Assembly: GCA_020466095.1 (NCBI GenBank) | Contig: CM035806.1 | Span: forward strand, 110,604,139 to 110,668,138 | Origin: Chlorops oryzae | Lineage: Eukaryota > Arthropoda > Insecta > Diptera > Chloropidae | DNA: 64,000 nt | Reading direction: 5' to 3' | Shown: in pieces, positions 31,684 through 40,955 of the stretch | Numbering within the stretch: position 1 is the stretch's first letter | Layout of the letters: every line of letters begins with the position of its first letter | The notes under the pieces: generated by a model | What the model saw: the letters and a program-made list of their open reading frames with translations, nothing else | Databases searched by the model: none | Told to the model about the DNA's origin: nothing | Made by a program: the position numbers and the translations under genes

Positions 31684-32907
31684 ATGTTTCGCATAGCTAT
31701 AAGAGCATTAATAGAAGAAGCGGAAGAAATGGATAACAGCGATGTGCAAGTGGAAAGGGTAATGCGTCGGCAATTGAGGGATATTTCCAATCCTTTGGAC
31801 TTGCCAAATACAACGTAAGCAACTATTATAGATATATGAAATTTAAATTACGAATTCATTTGTTAGCTAAACTGAAACATTTCTAGATTTATACAGCATT
31901 TCAGAGTCAACAAAGATGTTTTTAAATATTTGTCAGACGAACTGAAAACATCTTTGCCAGAAGGTGGAAAGGCATTTGCTGTACCCCTACAAGTAAAGCT
32001 TGCAGCATGCTTAAGATTTTTTGCTGAGGGTGCATACCAAAAAGCCATTGGTCGAGACCGAGAAGTAGGCATGGCACAATCAAAATTTAGCCGAGTGTTG
32101 TCAGAGGTATTGGAAGCATTTGAGAAAACTCTTTGTCCTAGGTGGATTAAATGGCCAACAGAGGAAGAACAAACTCAGATAGCACAAAACTTCTATCGCA
32201 AATTTAAGATACCTGGTGTATTTGGGTGTGTGGATGGCACGCATGTTGCCATTATAGCCCCACAGAATAATAAACACCTGTATTACAACCGGAAGGGGTT
32301 TCATAGCTTAAACGTTATGATTGTAAGTATATTTTTATGCAAACAACTTGTTCTTTATATTTATATATTTTTCATTTAGGTATGTGACAACGTTCTTCAA
32401 ATTCGGTGTATAGTTGCGAAGCATCCTGGGTCAAGTCATGACTCCCGAATTTGGGCGACCAGCTAATGCAGGGAGGTTTTGAGAAGTAGATTTTCAACTG
32501 GCCATGCTAATTTTTGGATATTGGGCGATGCAGGATACCCATTAGAGCCTTGGCTCATAACGCCATTTCGAACTCCTCAGCCCTCTTCGATTGAACAAAA
32601 CTTTAACGATGTGCACTCAAAATGCCGCAATGTGGTGGAGAGAACCATTGGTGTGCTTAAGAATCGATGGCGATGCTTGTTGGCAGCTCGACAACTGCAC
32701 TATTGCCCTAAAAAAGCAGTGCAAATTACAAATGTTTGCGCAGCTCTGCACAACATTTGCATTTCGTTCAACAGTGAGTTTGAAACAGCTCCTGAAGTTC
32801 CCGAACTTACTGACGAAACTCAATTTGTGGATGTGCAATCTGGAAACAATGCTTCACTTTCAGATGCTGCTCGTCGAATTCGATCGAATATTGCCAACTC
32901 ACTGTAA
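31684..32907 (+). pseudogene. Harbinger transposase (HARBI1-like), three exons, one in-frame stop
   Basis: Exon 1 begins at ATG 31684 (MFRIAIRALIEEAEEMDNSD). Intron 1 is about 31816-31886 (GTAAGC...CTAG), exon 2 31887-32322, intron 2 32323-32379 (GTAAGT...TTTAG), and exon 3 32380-32907. The joined frame has a PIF-type N-terminus (FIQHFRVNKDVFKYL), the first catalytic Asp in GCVDGTHV, then the HDSRIW and GDAGYPLEPWL blocks (second Asp), and the Glu in NVVERTIGVLKNRW. A TAA at 32464-32466, right after RIWATS, interrupts exon 3 where the family usually reads Asn-Ala. Everything after it is in the right frame. It would cut the target 3-bp site with its Myb-like partner. Confidence 0.85.
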
Positions 32908-33079
32908 ATAATTTTTTTTTTATTTTTTCAAGTCATTTCATTTTGTTATGTTACATGTTTATATATTTTGTATATATGTACTGTATATAAAAAAAAAGGA
33001 AATTAAAAAACAATTCTTATAAAAATACAACAAAACTAAAACTGACTTCTATTTACATAACACTTATATATTATTATTT

Positions 33080-33934
33080 TTATGGTTGTTTCAATTTTAA
33101 TTCCTCAATTTCCAAAAGCCGTTTGCTAATTTCAAGCTTTTGCTCAATTTTAAAATGATTTTGTTCCTCCATAATTTTGTTGTGGCGTTCCTGCTCGTTT
33201 AATTCCTGCTTTTTGAGGTCGTTAGCTCGTTCTAGTGCTCTGTACACCCTTTTAGTCAGTAGTATCACTTCTTTATTGTGCTCTTTGGCTTGTAACACAC
33301 CTTCCTCAACAGTACGGCATAGCCTTTCTTGATTTTCAACTTCCTTTTCAACTACGTTCGAAATACGGTCGAATTTCTTTCTTTTTGGGCATGGACTAGA
33401 AAATTCACTCGGACATGGATTAGAAATCGCTCTTGGATATGGATTAGAAGTTTCACCCGGGCATGAATTAGGAATCGCACTTGGATATGAATTAGAAATT
33501 GCTTTCGGGCATGGATTAGAAACGGCAGATGGAATTGGACGTAATTCATACTCCTCTGAATTTGAAGTCTCCAAAATTAATTTTTCCAGTTCGTCTGCGC
33601 TCAGTGTCTCAGTGACAAATCCAAATTCATTGCCTTCGTCTACTCCTTCGACTGCTTCGCTGCCACCTATAATTTGTAAGATCGCTTCTTCTGATGCTGT
33701 TAATGGAACCGTTTTATTGGGTCCCCCACCAGTTTTCTTTAGCTGTTGCAAATTTTGCGAACATTTCTTTCGCACATAGCGTTTCTGGTCGTTCCACACT
33801 TTTTTCCACTCAAATATTGTTTTCATGGGCGGCCCAGCAGCATTTAAAACGTCGTGTAGTTCTTTCCAAAAAGCAGAAACTTGGTATTTGTTTTCTTTGC
33901 TATAATTCCTAGCAATGGACGGATTCGTGGTCAT
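33080..33934 (-). CDS. Harbinger Myb/SANT-like DNA-binding protein
   Basis: 284 residues from the first ATG. The frame stays open upstream (residues RSKTINKKQSELLLNK) to an AG acceptor at about 33982, so a short first exon is likely. A Myb/SANT-like trihelix domain covers about residues 10-90 (YQVSAFWKELHDVLNAAGPP, EWKKVWNDQKRYVRKKC, LKKTGGGP). Then comes an acidic stretch, five to six imperfect 8-residue repeats of the type ISNPCPRA (about residues 138-190), and a C-terminal coiled coil rich in Glu/Lys (NEQERHNKIMEEQNHFKIEQ). In this superfamily such proteins bind the TIRs and bring the transposase to the nucleus. No lesion is visible. Confidence 0.8.
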   Translation of the reverse strand: MTTNPSIARNYSKENKYQVSAFWKELHDVLNAAGPPMKTIFEWKKVWNDQKRYVRKKCSQNLQQLKKTGGGPNKTVPLTASEEAILQIIGGSEAVEGVDEGNEFGFVTETLSADELEKLILETSNSEEYELRPIPSAVSNPCPKAISNSYPSAIPNSCPGETSNPYPRAISNPCPSEFSSPCPKRKKFDRISNVVEKEVENQERLCRTVEEGVLQAKEHNKEVILLTKRVYRALERANDLKKQELNEQERHNKIMEEQNHFKIEQKLEISKRLLEIEELKLKQP

Positions 33935-34264
33935 TTTGTTTAAAAGAAGTTCGCTTTGCTTTTTATTGATGGTTTTTGACCTAAAATTGAATATAATTTG
34001 AGCTTATGAAGTCATTTTTCTTTAAATTGTACTCAGATTTTGACCAAGTTTTCAAATCCGCCAAAAGAAAACAGGCGAACCACAAACGGCGAAATGTCAA
34101 AAATTCCGCCAAAGCTTTTTTATTTAGAATACGGGGAAAACGATTCGAACATGTGAAAAAAAAGGCGAAAAATTGGTGATGCCAATAAGGCGAAAAGCGA
34201 ATTTTTTCGGGGGAAATATTTATTTAGAATAGGGGTGAATATCTGAAATAAAAGTAAAATAGCT

Positions 34265-34400
34265 TAATATGCCTGCCACACGTAGATCGAAATTGCTCAA
34301 TTTTAGAACAAAATTGAAATTGCCTCAATTTCAAATGTCAAATTTGTTCTGAAATTTTTTGAAACTACTCAATTTCGATCTACGTGTGGCAGGCATATTA
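34265..34400. repeat. Near-perfect 136-bp palindrome (MITE-like)
   Basis: 'tatgcctgccacacgtagat' and onward at 34268-34300 is the inverse of about 34368-34397, with a further inverted 'tcaaattt' centre. Flanking bases are themselves palindromic (TTAA/ATTA), so the TSD cannot be fixed. The transcript would be an extended hairpin. Confidence 0.75.
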
Positions 34401-35039
34401 CAAACAAAATAATATTTTAGAATTTGAGAATATCTTAGAGTTTAAATTAACTTTGGTGTCCAAAATTAGGCATTTCCACTTGAGATTGCAACCTGTTTCT
34501 AATAAGGCCGTCTCTAGATGTGTGATTAGTTAGAGTTTGCGAGGCCTCCGTTACCAGTTTGACACATTTTTGCACAGATTGTGTGTGACAAGGAAAGTCA
34601 TCAAATTCTAAGCTCCTATCTATTACCATGATATGAAGATCATCATTAGAAATATGACAAAGAACTGGTGGTGGGGTGACTTGACAATCCTGCCAAGCAA
34701 TCATATCGCTAATCTTTAGCGGCGAAATTAATTTTTGGTGGCTTAAACATGTTGCGTTTAGTGAATTTTTCAGCTTTTCTAGGTGCATTTATTCCTTGCA
34801 AAGCCAGATGGCGGATGTGTTTCCTATCATCAAATAACATAGTAACAAGGAAGTTTTCTGCATGCGCAAAAAAGCATTCCTTTCGATTACAGGATCCACA
34901 ACACATTTCAAATTTTCGGGTAAAAATCGACAGTACACAGTCATTTTGAAAATATGTTTTGAGCCGTCTTTAAAAGAAGAGTTTTGTTTGACTGTAAACC
35001 AGATTGGAGCGTAAACTTTAACCACGAACTTAACAAGTA

Positions 35040-36326
35040 ACAGGTTGGCTGATAAGTCCCCGGTCTGACACATAGATGGCGTCGCTAGTATTAAATGCAT
35101 ATTATTTTTATATAGTGGCAACCTTCAAATGATTCGTGTCAAAATTTGACGTCTGTAAGTCAATTAGTTTGTGAGCGTCTTTTGTGAAGCAACTTTTGTT
35201 ATTGTGAAAAAAATGGAAAAAAAGGAATTTCGTGTTTTGATAAAATACTGTTTTCTGAAGGGAAAAAATACAGTGGAAGCAAAAACTTGGCTTGATAAAG
35301 AGTTTCCGGACTCTGCCCCAGGAAAATCAACAATAATTGATTGGTATGCAAAATTCAAGCGTGGTGAAATGAGCACGGAGGACGGTGAACGCAGTGGACG
35401 CCCGAAAGAGGTGGTTACCGACGAAAACATCAAAAAAATTCACAAAATGATTTTGAATGACCGCAAAATGAAGTTGATCGAGATAGCAGAGGCCTTAAAG
35501 ATATCAAAGGAACGTGTTGGTCATATCATTCGTCAATATTTGGATATGAAAAAGCTCTGTGCAAAATGGGTGCCGCGCGAGCTCACATTTGACCAAAAAC
35601 AGCAACGTGTTGATGATTCTGAGCGGTGTTTGCAGCTGGTAACTCGCAATACACCCGAGTTTTTGCATCGATATGTGACAATGGATGAAACATGGCTCTA
35701 TTACTACACTCCTGAGTCCAATCGACAGTCGGCTGAGTGGACAGCGATCGGTGAACCGTCTCCGAAGCGTGGAAAGACTCAAAAGTCCGCTGGCAAAGTA
35801 ATGGCCTCTGTTTTTTGGGATGGGCATGGAATAATTTTTATCGATTATCTTGAGAAGGGAAAACCCATCAACAGTGACTATTATATGTCGTTATTGGAGC
35901 GTTTGAAGGTCGAAATCGCGGCAAAACGGCCCCATATGAAGAAGAAAAAAGTGTTGTTCCACCAAGACAACTCACCGTGCCACAAGTCATTGAGAACGAT
36001 GGCAAAAATTTATGAATTAGGCTTCGAATTGCTTCCCCACCCACCGTATTCTCCAGATCTGGCCCCCAGCAATTTTTTCTTGTTCTCAGACCTCAAAAGG
36101 ATGCTCGCAGGGAAAAAATTTGGCTGCAATGAAGAGGTGATCGCCGAAACTGAGGCCTATTTTGAGGCAAAACCGAAGGAGTACTACCAAAATGGTATCA
36201 AAAAATTGGAAGGTCGTTATAATCGTTGTATCGCTCTTGAAGGAAACTATGTTGAATAATAAAAACGAATTTTGACAAAAAAATGTGTTTTTCTTTGTTA
36301 GACCGGGGACTTATCAGCCAACCTGT
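35040..36326 (+). mobile_element. mariner transposon, irritans subfamily (Himar1-like), 1287 bp
   Basis: Perfect-looking TIRs ACAGGTTGGCTGATAAGTCC... at both ends with TA duplications (35038-35039, 36327-36328). It contains one uninterrupted transposase gene. TIR and protein closely resemble Himar1 of the horn fly. It inserted into the minus-strand hAT-like gene. The near-identical TIRs suggest a fairly recent insertion. Confidence 0.95.
35213..36259 (+). CDS. mariner transposase, full length but catalytic Asp replaced by Asn
   Basis: 348 residues from the ATG at 35213 (MEKKEFRVLIKYCFLKGKN), the family's usual start and length. Further upstream in-frame ATGs lie in the 5' untranslated region. 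Two helix-turn-helix motifs cover about residues 1-110 (LIEIAEALKISKERVGHIIR in the second). The linker WVPRELT and the catalytic domain follow, with the first Asp in VTMDETWLYY and the second in LFHQDNSPCH. The third position of the D,D34D triad lies 34 residues after HQD: the family has SPDLAPSDFF, here SPDLAPSNFF (codon AAT). The frame is otherwise uninterrupted, so the protein could be made and bind TIRs but should not cut. It would act in the nucleus. Confidence 0.95.
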   Translation: MEKKEFRVLIKYCFLKGKNTVEAKTWLDKEFPDSAPGKSTIIDWYAKFKRGEMSTEDGERSGRPKEVVTDENIKKIHKMILNDRKMKLIEIAEALKISKERVGHIIRQYLDMKKLCAKWVPRELTFDQKQQRVDDSERCLQLVTRNTPEFLHRYVTMDETWLYYYTPESNRQSAEWTAIGEPSPKRGKTQKSAGKVMASVFWDGHGIIFIDYLEKGKPINSDYYMSLLERLKVEIAAKRPHMKKKKVLFHQDNSPCHKSLRTMAKIYELGFELLPHPPYSPDLAPSNFFLFSDLKRMLAGKKFGCNEEVIAETEAYFEAKPKEYYQNGIKKLEGRYNRCIALEGNYVE

Positions 36327-37333
36327 TAGCAACAAACTATCTGGTGGTTTCAGAGTACTAACGTAAAGTCTGAGTATTCGGTTAGCAAAGGTAAGCCACC
36401 TCGAATGCGCAATTTTTCTAGGTTGACGGTTTCCCAGCTGAGGAGTACACAGGCCAGTTGATACCGCTTGACATATCTCGTACATATATTTTTATCTGTG
36501 CTTAGATCATTTACAACACTTTTCGGCAAATCAGGTAAATTGCTAGCGATCGCGCAGAAGGAAACAATGGTTTTGTTTTCGCAATCAGCTAATTGTTTCC
36601 CAATAGGTCCAGAGTACTCTCTAGGGCCCGAAGTGCAACCATCAAGAGTTAAGAATAACTGTCGAAGGGGCAACTCATTGGCATGAAGCAGACAAACACA
36701 CCACTGTAACGGTCTCTCCACATACTGCTCTAATTATTGAATCACGCCACCCTTCCAGCCGGTGTTTGTTGGAGTTCCGTCACAACCAACACAAATCAGG
36801 TCTTCCAAATTCCAACCTTGGAGCTCCAAGAATGTTCTAATTGAAGTGACTTTGTTACCCAAATAAACTGATCGAGGTTCCGTTAGAATTGAAATATGCT
36901 CTTCAATAACTTGCTTTCGATGATAAAGATCGCCAATTTTTCATTGGTCAAGGTTTTGTCTTTCCTCCCGTCAAAGTAATGCTTTTGATGGTTATACTTC
37001 CAATACCATTTGATGCATTTTCCCGGCTATTCACCACAGCTCTGTGGATCTTATTTTTATCAATAACAAGACATAAGTCTTCGGATGAAACTAAACCGAC
37101 TTCAGCTAAGCCGCGGAAGCAACAGCAGCAGCCGATCGCACCGACAAACCGAATCTGTCACATACTTTGGCAACTGTTGGCAATTTAAATGTATTTCGAT
37201 TGGCATTTGATGTCGATCTATAGAGTATCTATAGAGGAGATAAGGTTTTTCATAATCTCTTCAGAAACAATCGCCAATACATCTGTGTTGGATGGATCCC
37301 TGCCATTTTGTTGCAACTTCAAGTCGTTCTTAA

Positions 37334-39754
37334 CCCTGGAAGATCATGCATCGTCGTTTCGACGACGCTTGTTGACATTTTTCTGTTTTTCTTTTTTCCC
37401 TTTGCTTTTTTTTAGCTGATTTTTCGCACAACGCCAGTCGTTGTTGTGATGTTACTGTGAGCGGTTTGTCGGCTGCATACGATTCGTGTAAGTATTGATT
37501 TATAGAATGTGCGTAGTCGAAACGACGAAGAATGAACTTTGTGCAAGTTTTTCGTTTCATAGTAATTTTCTAAGTTTTTTTTCTTCGTTCCTTTTTATGG
37601 GTTTTTACAGTAATAATTAAAGATGAGTGCCACTAAAAGATATACAGAAGAAGAGATTGAAAAGTTTCTTGCAATGTGTGACGACGACTACGAACAAGAC
37701 GATGAAATAGACGTGGCTTTAGACGACAACGAAGTACAATCTGATCTGGAGATCGAACAGGACGAAAATTTTGATGATGCAAGTTCGTCAGAGGATTCAA
37801 CAGACACAGATGAAGACAATATTCCCTTACATCTATTGAAAGCCAAGTCAAACATAGTTTCGTTCGGTAAAAATATTTTGCGAGGAAAAAATCAACATAA
37901 GTGGTCGGCGACAAAAGGAAAATCTCATCGTTATGGTTTAAATATTGTACATCAGGCTCGCGGACCAGCGCGTCAATGCAAAAATATTACAGACCCGCTG
38001 CAGTGCTTTCAAATGTTTATTACAACAGAAATCATAGAGGAAATCGTTCAATGGACAAACGTTGAGATTGACAGTCGTAAGTCTAATTTGCTTGTTGATA
38101 CAGATGAAGTTCAAAGAAAAACTACTTCTTCGAAAGAAATAGCAGCACTTATTGGAATTTTGGTACTGACAGCAGTTAAAAAGGACCAGCATCTGTCTGC
38201 AAACGAGTTGTTTGACAAATCCTATAGTGGAATGCAATATATTTCAGTAATGACAAAAGCCAGATTCAAGTTCCTTATGTCTTGTATTCGATTCGACGAC
38301 AAATCTGTACGTATTCAATTAATTGGAGACAAGTTTGCCCCAATTAGAAAAATTTGGGAGATTTTTATTCAAAAATGCCGCGATAACTATACGCCTGGGA
38401 AATACCTTACGATTGACGAACATTTACTGGCGTTTAGGGGCAAATGCAGTTTCCGAATGTACATTCCAAACAAGCCAGCAAAATATGGGCTCAAAACAGT
38501 TATGATGTGCGATAGTGGCACGAAGTACATGGTTGATGCTTTGCCGTATATGGGAAAAGGCTCAAACAAAACAAACCTTCCACTTGGTGAGTACTACGTC
38601 AAAGAATTGAGTAAAACTGTACATGGCTCAAACAGAAACGTGACCATGGACAATTGGTTTACGTCCATCCCACTTGCTAAGTCACTTTTATGCGAACCAT
38701 ATAAGTTGACAATTGTTGGAACTCTTCGCTCGAATAAGAAAGAAATTCCAACTGAAATGAAAAACATAAAGGGTCGGAAATGTAATACGTCAATGTTCTG
38801 TTACGACAATGAGCTGACACTTCTCTCATATAAGCCGAAGCCGAGCAAAATAATATATTTATTGTCATCTTGTAATGAAGAAGGAGCAGTAAATCCTCAA
38901 TCGAACAAACCATACATGATCGAATTTTATAATAAAACAAAAGGTGGCGTTGACACTTTTGACCAAATGTGTAGTGTCATGAGCTGTTCACGCAAAACAA
39001 ACAGATGGCCAATGTGCTATTTTTTTGGGATTCTGAATATGGCTTTTATAAATAGCTATATTATTTACTCACATAATATGTTTCAAAATAGTCAGAAACC
39101 TCTCAGTCGCCCAGAATTCATGAAAAAATTGTATTTTGATCTTATCCAAGGTCATTTGACAAATAGACTTGAAGTACCAACATTATCTACGTCGCTGCGA
39201 TCAAATATTGAAAACCTTATTCCTAATGATAAGAACCCCGAACGAGATAATCATGAAAAAAGTATTAAAAAACGTAAGATTTGCGCTATTTGTCCATCTG
39301 CTAAGCGACGAATGACAAAATCATCGTGCGCAAAGTGCATGAAAAGCCTCTGCGGGGAGCACAAAATAGAGCTTTGTGCCTCTTGCACAAAATGAAAGCT
39401 GTCGTTCCTAAAAAGTGTGTTCCTTTTTAGTTTATAGTATTAACTACAAGAAAAAATCACACCGATAAAAAATGTGTGCCTAATTTACTTATTTTTTATA
39501 TATTTTTATTAATGTTTAAAAAAAAAAAACCAAATGAAGGAGAGCTGTGAAATCGTTATTTTTGAATAAAAAAACTGCAAAGTAACGACTTGATTTTATT
39601 ATATATCGATTATTGATAAACAAAATAATATAAAACTAAAAATTTTTGTGAGCTTTAATATACAGGGATATTTTAAAACGACTTTTGATAATGCCGTAGT
39701 CGATTCGACGAAGGATGATCTTTGCGTTATAAAAATAACGATGACCTTCCAGGG
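37334..39754 (+). mobile_element. piggyBac-like transposon, apparently complete
   Basis: Termini CCCTGGAAGATCAT (left) and inverse of CCCTGGAAGGTCAT (right), each bordered by TTAA (37330-37333, 39755-39758). Subterminal repeats 'atcatgcatcgtcgtttcga' (left) and an inverted 'atcatccttcgtcgaatcga' (right) are probable extra transposase sites. One long intact transposase gene lies inside. Length 2421 bp. A matching MITE is at 5022-5230. Confidence 0.93.
37623..39395 (+). CDS. piggyBac-like transposase, intact
   Basis: 590 residues, typical of the family, from ATG 37623 (MSATKRYTEEEIEKFLAMCD). The N-terminus is acidic (to about residue 60). The DDE_Tnp_1_7 domain covers about 120-480. Conserved Asp positions are visible in TIDEHLLAFRG, VMMCDSGTKY, VTMDNWFTS and KGGVDTFDQMC, including the DDD catalytic positions expected for piggyBac. 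A C-terminal cysteine-rich RING/PHD-like finger (residues 545-590: CAICP, CAKCMKSLCGEH, CASC) usually binds the TIR region. No stop or frameshift. It would excise precisely and insert at TTAA in the nucleus. An AT-rich 5' leader precedes the gene within the element. Confidence 0.93.
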   Translation: MSATKRYTEEEIEKFLAMCDDDYEQDDEIDVALDDNEVQSDLEIEQDENFDDASSSEDSTDTDEDNIPLHLLKAKSNIVSFGKNILRGKNQHKWSATKGKSHRYGLNIVHQARGPARQCKNITDPLQCFQMFITTEIIEEIVQWTNVEIDSRKSNLLVDTDEVQRKTTSSKEIAALIGILVLTAVKKDQHLSANELFDKSYSGMQYISVMTKARFKFLMSCIRFDDKSVRIQLIGDKFAPIRKIWEIFIQKCRDNYTPGKYLTIDEHLLAFRGKCSFRMYIPNKPAKYGLKTVMMCDSGTKYMVDALPYMGKGSNKTNLPLGEYYVKELSKTVHGSNRNVTMDNWFTSIPLAKSLLCEPYKLTIVGTLRSNKKEIPTEMKNIKGRKCNTSMFCYDNELTLLSYKPKPSKIIYLLSSCNEEGAVNPQSNKPYMIEFYNKTKGGVDTFDQMCSVMSCSRKTNRWPMCYFFGILNMAFINSYIIYSHNMFQNSQKPLSRPEFMKKLYFDLIQGHLTNRLEVPTLSTSLRSNIENLIPNDKNPERDNHEKSIKKRKICAICPSAKRRMTKSSCAKCMKSLCGEHKIELCASCTK

Positions 39755-40572
39755 TTAACAAACAAAATATATAGAATTACATTCTTTATAGTTGATAGCT
39801 AGAGCATTTCGATTTCTTTGTATGGTCCTAATAAGAACAAGAAGTCTCACTTCGTCTCAAACCCATAACTAAAAGTCGCAAAACTTTTAATAATTATGTC
39901 TATTCTTATATATAGTTCCGCATAAAGCTAATGAGAATTATAGGTGGACTAAAACAAAAAATTGTCATAGATTGAAATTTTCGGCACTTGAGTCGAAAAT
40001 TTAAATTTTGTTTTTATGTAATTTTAATATTAATTTTATGCTAGGGTCAATATTTGGCCAAATAGGAGAAGGAAAATTCAGTTAAATAAAAAGGTAATAA
40101 TTATACTATATTATTAAAACCAGGCGCGGATCCACGGGGGGGGAAAAGGGGAAATTTCCCCCCCCGCCAAAGAGAAACGAATTCGAAAATTTGCTTATAC
40201 AAATATAGGAAAGATATGAATTTTTTGTTGAATTTGAATTTGTTTCTATAAAAAATATACTGAATTTGAAAAAAGCTTTAATTTGTTTTCCAGCACACCC
40301 TTTTTGATCCACTATTTCCCTCTTTCATTTTCATTTCTCCATACTTGACCCCAAAAAGTTCTGGTCACCCTATACACCGAGAGAAATAACAACAGTTAAA
40401 TCAACTACTTAGAACAGTTAAAGTAAGAGTGGTCAAATAAACTGTATTCCGCGTTAAATGCACTAAAAAAGACAGTCAAATGAACAGTTGAAAAACAGTT
40501 TCTTTTTATGTTCAAATTCGCTTTCGTTCACTTAGACGTATAAGTTCGCATTCTGATCAACCGTCTCTGGAG

Positions 40573-40650
40573 GTTTCGATAGCTCAGTGCTTTAAACTGT
40601 GACTCGACAGTCGTGAGCTTCGGGGTTCTATCCCTGCTGGCGGCGGGAAT
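40573..40650 (+). other. tRNA-like segment 1
   Basis: An A-box-like 'tagctcagtgc' (40580-40590) and a B-box-like 'ggttctatccc' (40624-40634) are correctly spaced, with an anticodon-arm-like stem 'actgt/acagt' between them. The acceptor stem does not close, so it is not called as a tRNA gene. It is probably tRNA-derived sequence carried by the transposon. Confidence 0.4.
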
Positions 40651-40879
40651 TTTTCTGAATTTTTTTTTTAATTACAGTTTTTTTTTTTGTTCAGAGTGTA
40701 GTTGTTTTGGAAGACAAAAATTTTCTCCTACATTTTTAAGGTTTTAATTTATTAAATTTTTTTTTAATGGTTCATTTTCAAGCAAAAAATTTTGGGAGTG
40801 AAACAATTCCTTAAGCACGTTCCCCAAAACTTAAGCAACCATAAGCTCAAGTGAGCATTTTGACCAACAAATTAAATTC

Positions 40880-40955
40880 GTTCGTTTAGCGTAATGGTTA
40901 AGACGTTCGCCCAGCGAAGTGGAGGTCAGCGGTTCAAGGCTCGGCCAAGGCGAGA
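40880..40955 (+). other. tRNA-like segment 2
   Basis: 'tagcgtaatggttaag' resembles an A box and 'ggttcaaggct' (40931-40941) a B box with one mismatch to consensus. Same orientation as segment 1, about 300 bp downstream. No good acceptor stem. Possibly internal Pol III promoter elements captured by the mobile element. Confidence 0.35.

Larger units (their letters stand above)
31482..34237 (+). mobile_element. PIF/Harbinger DNA transposon
   Basis: TIR CACCCCTATTCTAAATAAAT on the left and its inverse on the right, flanked by AAT (31479-31481, 34238-34240), a 3-bp duplication as expected for PIF/Harbinger. It carries the usual two genes: a DDE transposase on the plus strand and a Myb/SANT-like DNA-binding protein on the minus strand, convergently arranged. 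Length 2756 bp. It is nearly complete, with one visible stop in the transposase. Confidence 0.9.
34447..37329 (-). pseudogene. hAT-like transposase-type gene of a dispersed arthropod family, split by a mariner
   Basis: Minus-strand fragments run on both sides of the mariner. Upstream of it (37000-36350) come IRTFLELQGWNLEDL, CVGCDGTPTNTGWKGG, ERPLQWCVCLLHANELPLRQ and LDGCTSGPREYSGPIGK; downstream (35030-34447) come APIWFTVKQNS, DGSKHIFK, PVIERNAFLRMQKTS, FPCHTQSVQKCVKLVTEAS and TSRDGLIRNRL. I recall similar proteins as multi-copy 'uncharacterized' genes of arthropods. An Asp in a CDGTPTNTG context followed by CxxH (CLLH) resembles the hAT catalytic core, so a transposase origin is inferred. 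A stop near 36738 and frame changes show decay. The piggyBac-like element sits at its 5' side. Confidence 0.55.

Noticed and set aside
40573..40955. Two candidate tRNA genes
   Set aside because: A and B boxes are present but acceptor stems do not close, and both lie inside a mobile element; kept only as tRNA-like segments.
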